Of a stretch of 64,000 bases of DNA, positions 62,554-64,000 are shown piece after piece (the stretch's first letter is position 1; each line of letters begins with the position of its first letter). The position numbers were made by a program, and so were the translations under genes. Location: assembly GCA_016415585.1 (NCBI GenBank), contig CP066552.1, forward strand, positions 992,001-1,056,000, given 5' to 3'. The notes under the pieces were generated by a model. The model was not told the DNA's origin. It did not search any database and saw only the letters and a program-made list of their open reading frames with translations. This DNA is from Pectobacterium carotovorum (GTDB lineage: Bacteria; Pseudomonadota; Gammaproteobacteria; Enterobacterales; Enterobacteriaceae).

Positions 62554-63777
62554 GTGGGAAGTGAAGTTGGCAGCGTTTATATTGCAAGTACCGCTGATAC
62601 TAAAGGAAAAGAACAGATTTACGTCCGCGATCTGATTGCCGCTACAGGCTTAAAAACGGTCACGATCGATCTGTCAACGACACCGCCGTCAACGGATTCA
62701 CAGGTGTCAGATGCGACAGATATCAGCGCAGCAACGGTGGCATCGTACCATCCGCAGGGCGTATCGGCGGTGTTTTGCCATGACAGAGGGCTGGCTATTA
62801 GCGCCATGGCCGTTGCATTTGAGCACTTCATGCTGTCTCGCGATGATACTGCTGGGCTGCTCGGGCTTGGCGGTTCTGGTGGTACGGCACTGATTACGCC
62901 CGCGATGCAGGCTTTACCGATTGGTATGCCGAAGCTGATGGTCTCGACGATGGCCTCCGGCGATATTTCCGGCTACATCGGCGCCAGCGATATCAGCATG
63001 ATGTATTCCGTTACCGATGTGGCGGGCCTGAACCGTATTTCTCGTCAGGTTCTCGGCAACGCCGCGCACCAGATTGCCGGTGCCGTGAAGTTTCATATTC
63101 AGGAGCATCATGACGATAAACCCGCGATTGGCCTGACCATGTTTGGGGTTACGACGCCGTGCATTCAGGAAGCCAGCGCATTGCTGGAGGCAGAGTTTGA
63201 CTGTCTGGTCTTTCACGCGACGGGTAGCGGTGGGAAAGCGATGGAAAAGCTGGTGGACAGCCATTTGCTCACTGGCGTGCTCGACCTTACCACGACAGAG
63301 GTGTGCGATTTACTGTTTGATGGCGTGCTGGCCTGCGGGCCGGAACGGTTTGATGCGATAGCCAAGACGCAGGTGCCTTACGTGGCGTCTTGCGGCGCGC
63401 TGGATATGGTGAATTTTGGCGCGCCCGCCAGCGTGCCGGAGAAATACGCGCATCGCCTGTTCTACAACCACAACGCGCAGGTCACCCTGATGCGTACCAC
63501 GATAGATGAAAATATCGTGATGGCGCGCTGGATTGGGGAGAAACTCAACCGCTGTGAAGGCGACGTGCGCTTCCTGATCCCAGAAGGCGGCTTCTCCGCG
63601 CTGGATGCGCCGGATCAGGCATTCTGGCACCCGGAAGCACGTGACGCGTTTATCAGCACGTTGGAGAGCGTCGTTCAGCAAACGGCAAGACGACAGATTA
63701 TTCGTCTGCCTTTCCATATTAACGATCCTTTATTTGCCCATGCCGCAGTCGATGCGTTTCGGGCGTTAGTGAAATAA
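62554..63777 (+). CDS. Tm-1-like (UPF0261) ATP-binding protein
   Basis: A 407-residue protein of the Tm-1-like/UPF0261 family ([12 protein letters not shown] near the start, [23 protein letters not shown] loop near residue 110, [13 protein letters not shown] near residue 222). Plant Tm-1 gives tobamovirus resistance; bacterial members are uncharacterised enzymes often beside PEP-hydrolase-like genes, as here. GTG 62554 is chosen because of the GGAGGG upstream. Regulation by the divergent TetR is likely. Confidence 0.88.
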   Translation: MGSEVGSVYIASTADTKGKEQIYVRDLIAATGLKTVTIDLSTTPPSTDSQVSDATDISAATVASYHPQGVSAVFCHDRGLAISAMAVAFEHFMLSRDDTAGLLGLGGSGGTALITPAMQALPIGMPKLMVSTMASGDISGYIGASDISMMYSVTDVAGLNRISRQVLGNAAHQIAGAVKFHIQEHHDDKPAIGLTMFGVTTPCIQEASALLEAEFDCLVFHATGSGGKAMEKLVDSHLLTGVLDLTTTEVCDLLFDGVLACGPERFDAIAKTQVPYVASCGALDMVNFGAPASVPEKYAHRLFYNHNAQVTLMRTTIDENIVMARWIGEKLNRCEGDVRFLIPEGGFSALDAPDQAFWHPEARDAFISTLESVVQQTARRQIIRLPFHINDPLFAHAAVDAFRALVK

Positions 63778-63792
63778 GAAGGGAGAAGCATG

Positions 63793-64000
63793 ATGTCAGG
63801 CATTAATCGTCAGGAACTGCTGGCAAAATTTCGCGACATGATCGCGCGTCGCGAGCCGATTATCGGCGGTGGTGCGGGAACGGGGCTTTCCGCGAAATGT
63901 GAAGAATCGGGCGGCATCGATCTGATCGTGATCTACAACTCTGGGCGCTATCGCATGGCGGGGAGAGGTTCGCTGGCTGGCCTGTTGGCTTACGGCAACG
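63793..64000 (+). CDS. phosphoenolpyruvate hydrolase-like TIM-barrel protein (partial)
   Basis: The first 69 residues (starting [17 protein letters not shown], then [16 protein letters not shown] and [20 protein letters not shown]) match the PEP hydrolase-like/TIM-barrel signal-transduction family that accompanies Tm-1-like genes. The gene runs off the window. GGGAG lies 4-9 bases upstream; the ATG at 63790 is also possible. Confidence 0.85.
   Translation, partial: MSGINRQELLAKFRDMIARREPIIGGGAGTGLSAKCEESGGIDLIVIYNSGRYRMAGRGSLAGLLAYGN

Overview
The window looks like part of an enterobacterial chromosome carrying a large integrative and conjugative element (ICE) inserted in the 3' end of a tRNA-Phe gene. 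The chromosomal genes right of the tRNA (ornithine decarboxylase speC, asparagine permease ansP, an SDR/TetR pair, a Tm-1-like/PEP-hydrolase-like pair) and the ICE gene order resemble soft-rot bacteria (Pectobacterium or relatives, whose HAI2-type islands sit at tRNA-Phe). The genus is an inference; no rRNA or marker gene is present.

Layout. 1-9.3 kb: a decayed cargo block with an AbiE toxin-antitoxin pair, a LysE/RhtB exporter, a GNAT remnant, a TIR-domain gene broken by one in-frame stop, a truncated P4-type integrase, a Fic AMPylase and a helicase fragment cut by an ISAs1-family element. 9.4-25.3 kb: the mating-pair-formation genes of a GI-type (MPF_G) type IV secretion system, from the RAQPRD protein to a TraG-N protein. 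The VirB4-type ATPase is split by a 1.6-kb IS3-family element, and a probable ADP-ribosyltransferase gene is inserted on the other strand. 25.3-33.7 kb: a minus-strand accessory block (DUF3742, F-plasmid ResD-like recombinase, HEPN-like proteins, a RES-domain toxin with a ParB-like partner). 33.7-36.3 kb: an unusually structured non-coding region, an integrase-domain gene and a small winged-helix regulator with palindromic operators. 36.4-46 kb: about 14 plus-strand ICE genes, mostly unknown, many preceded by an RNA leader in which one segment can pair either with an upstream segment or with the ribosome-binding site. 46-53 kb: unknown cargo, a UvrD-like helicase, a MITE and a NERD nuclease-helicase. 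53.2-55.9 kb: a TraI_2/MobH-like protein lacking the expected histidines and the ICE tyrosine integrase, next to tRNA-Phe. 56.2-64 kb: chromosome.

How the parts fit. The integrase, TraI_2 protein and secretion genes form the conjugation machinery; the coupling protein, TraD, pilus and partition genes expected for this ICE type are not in the window. Cargo is dominated by toxin, NAD- or nucleotide-modifying and defence-like proteins (AbiE, TIR, Fic, RES, HEPN, ART, NERD-helicase). The two strongest candidates for undescribed biology are the repeated covarying leader switches (36.3-45.1 kb) and a duplicated structured RNA (copies at 33868-34052 and 36132-36317) whose two copies differ by compensatory changes in two helices.
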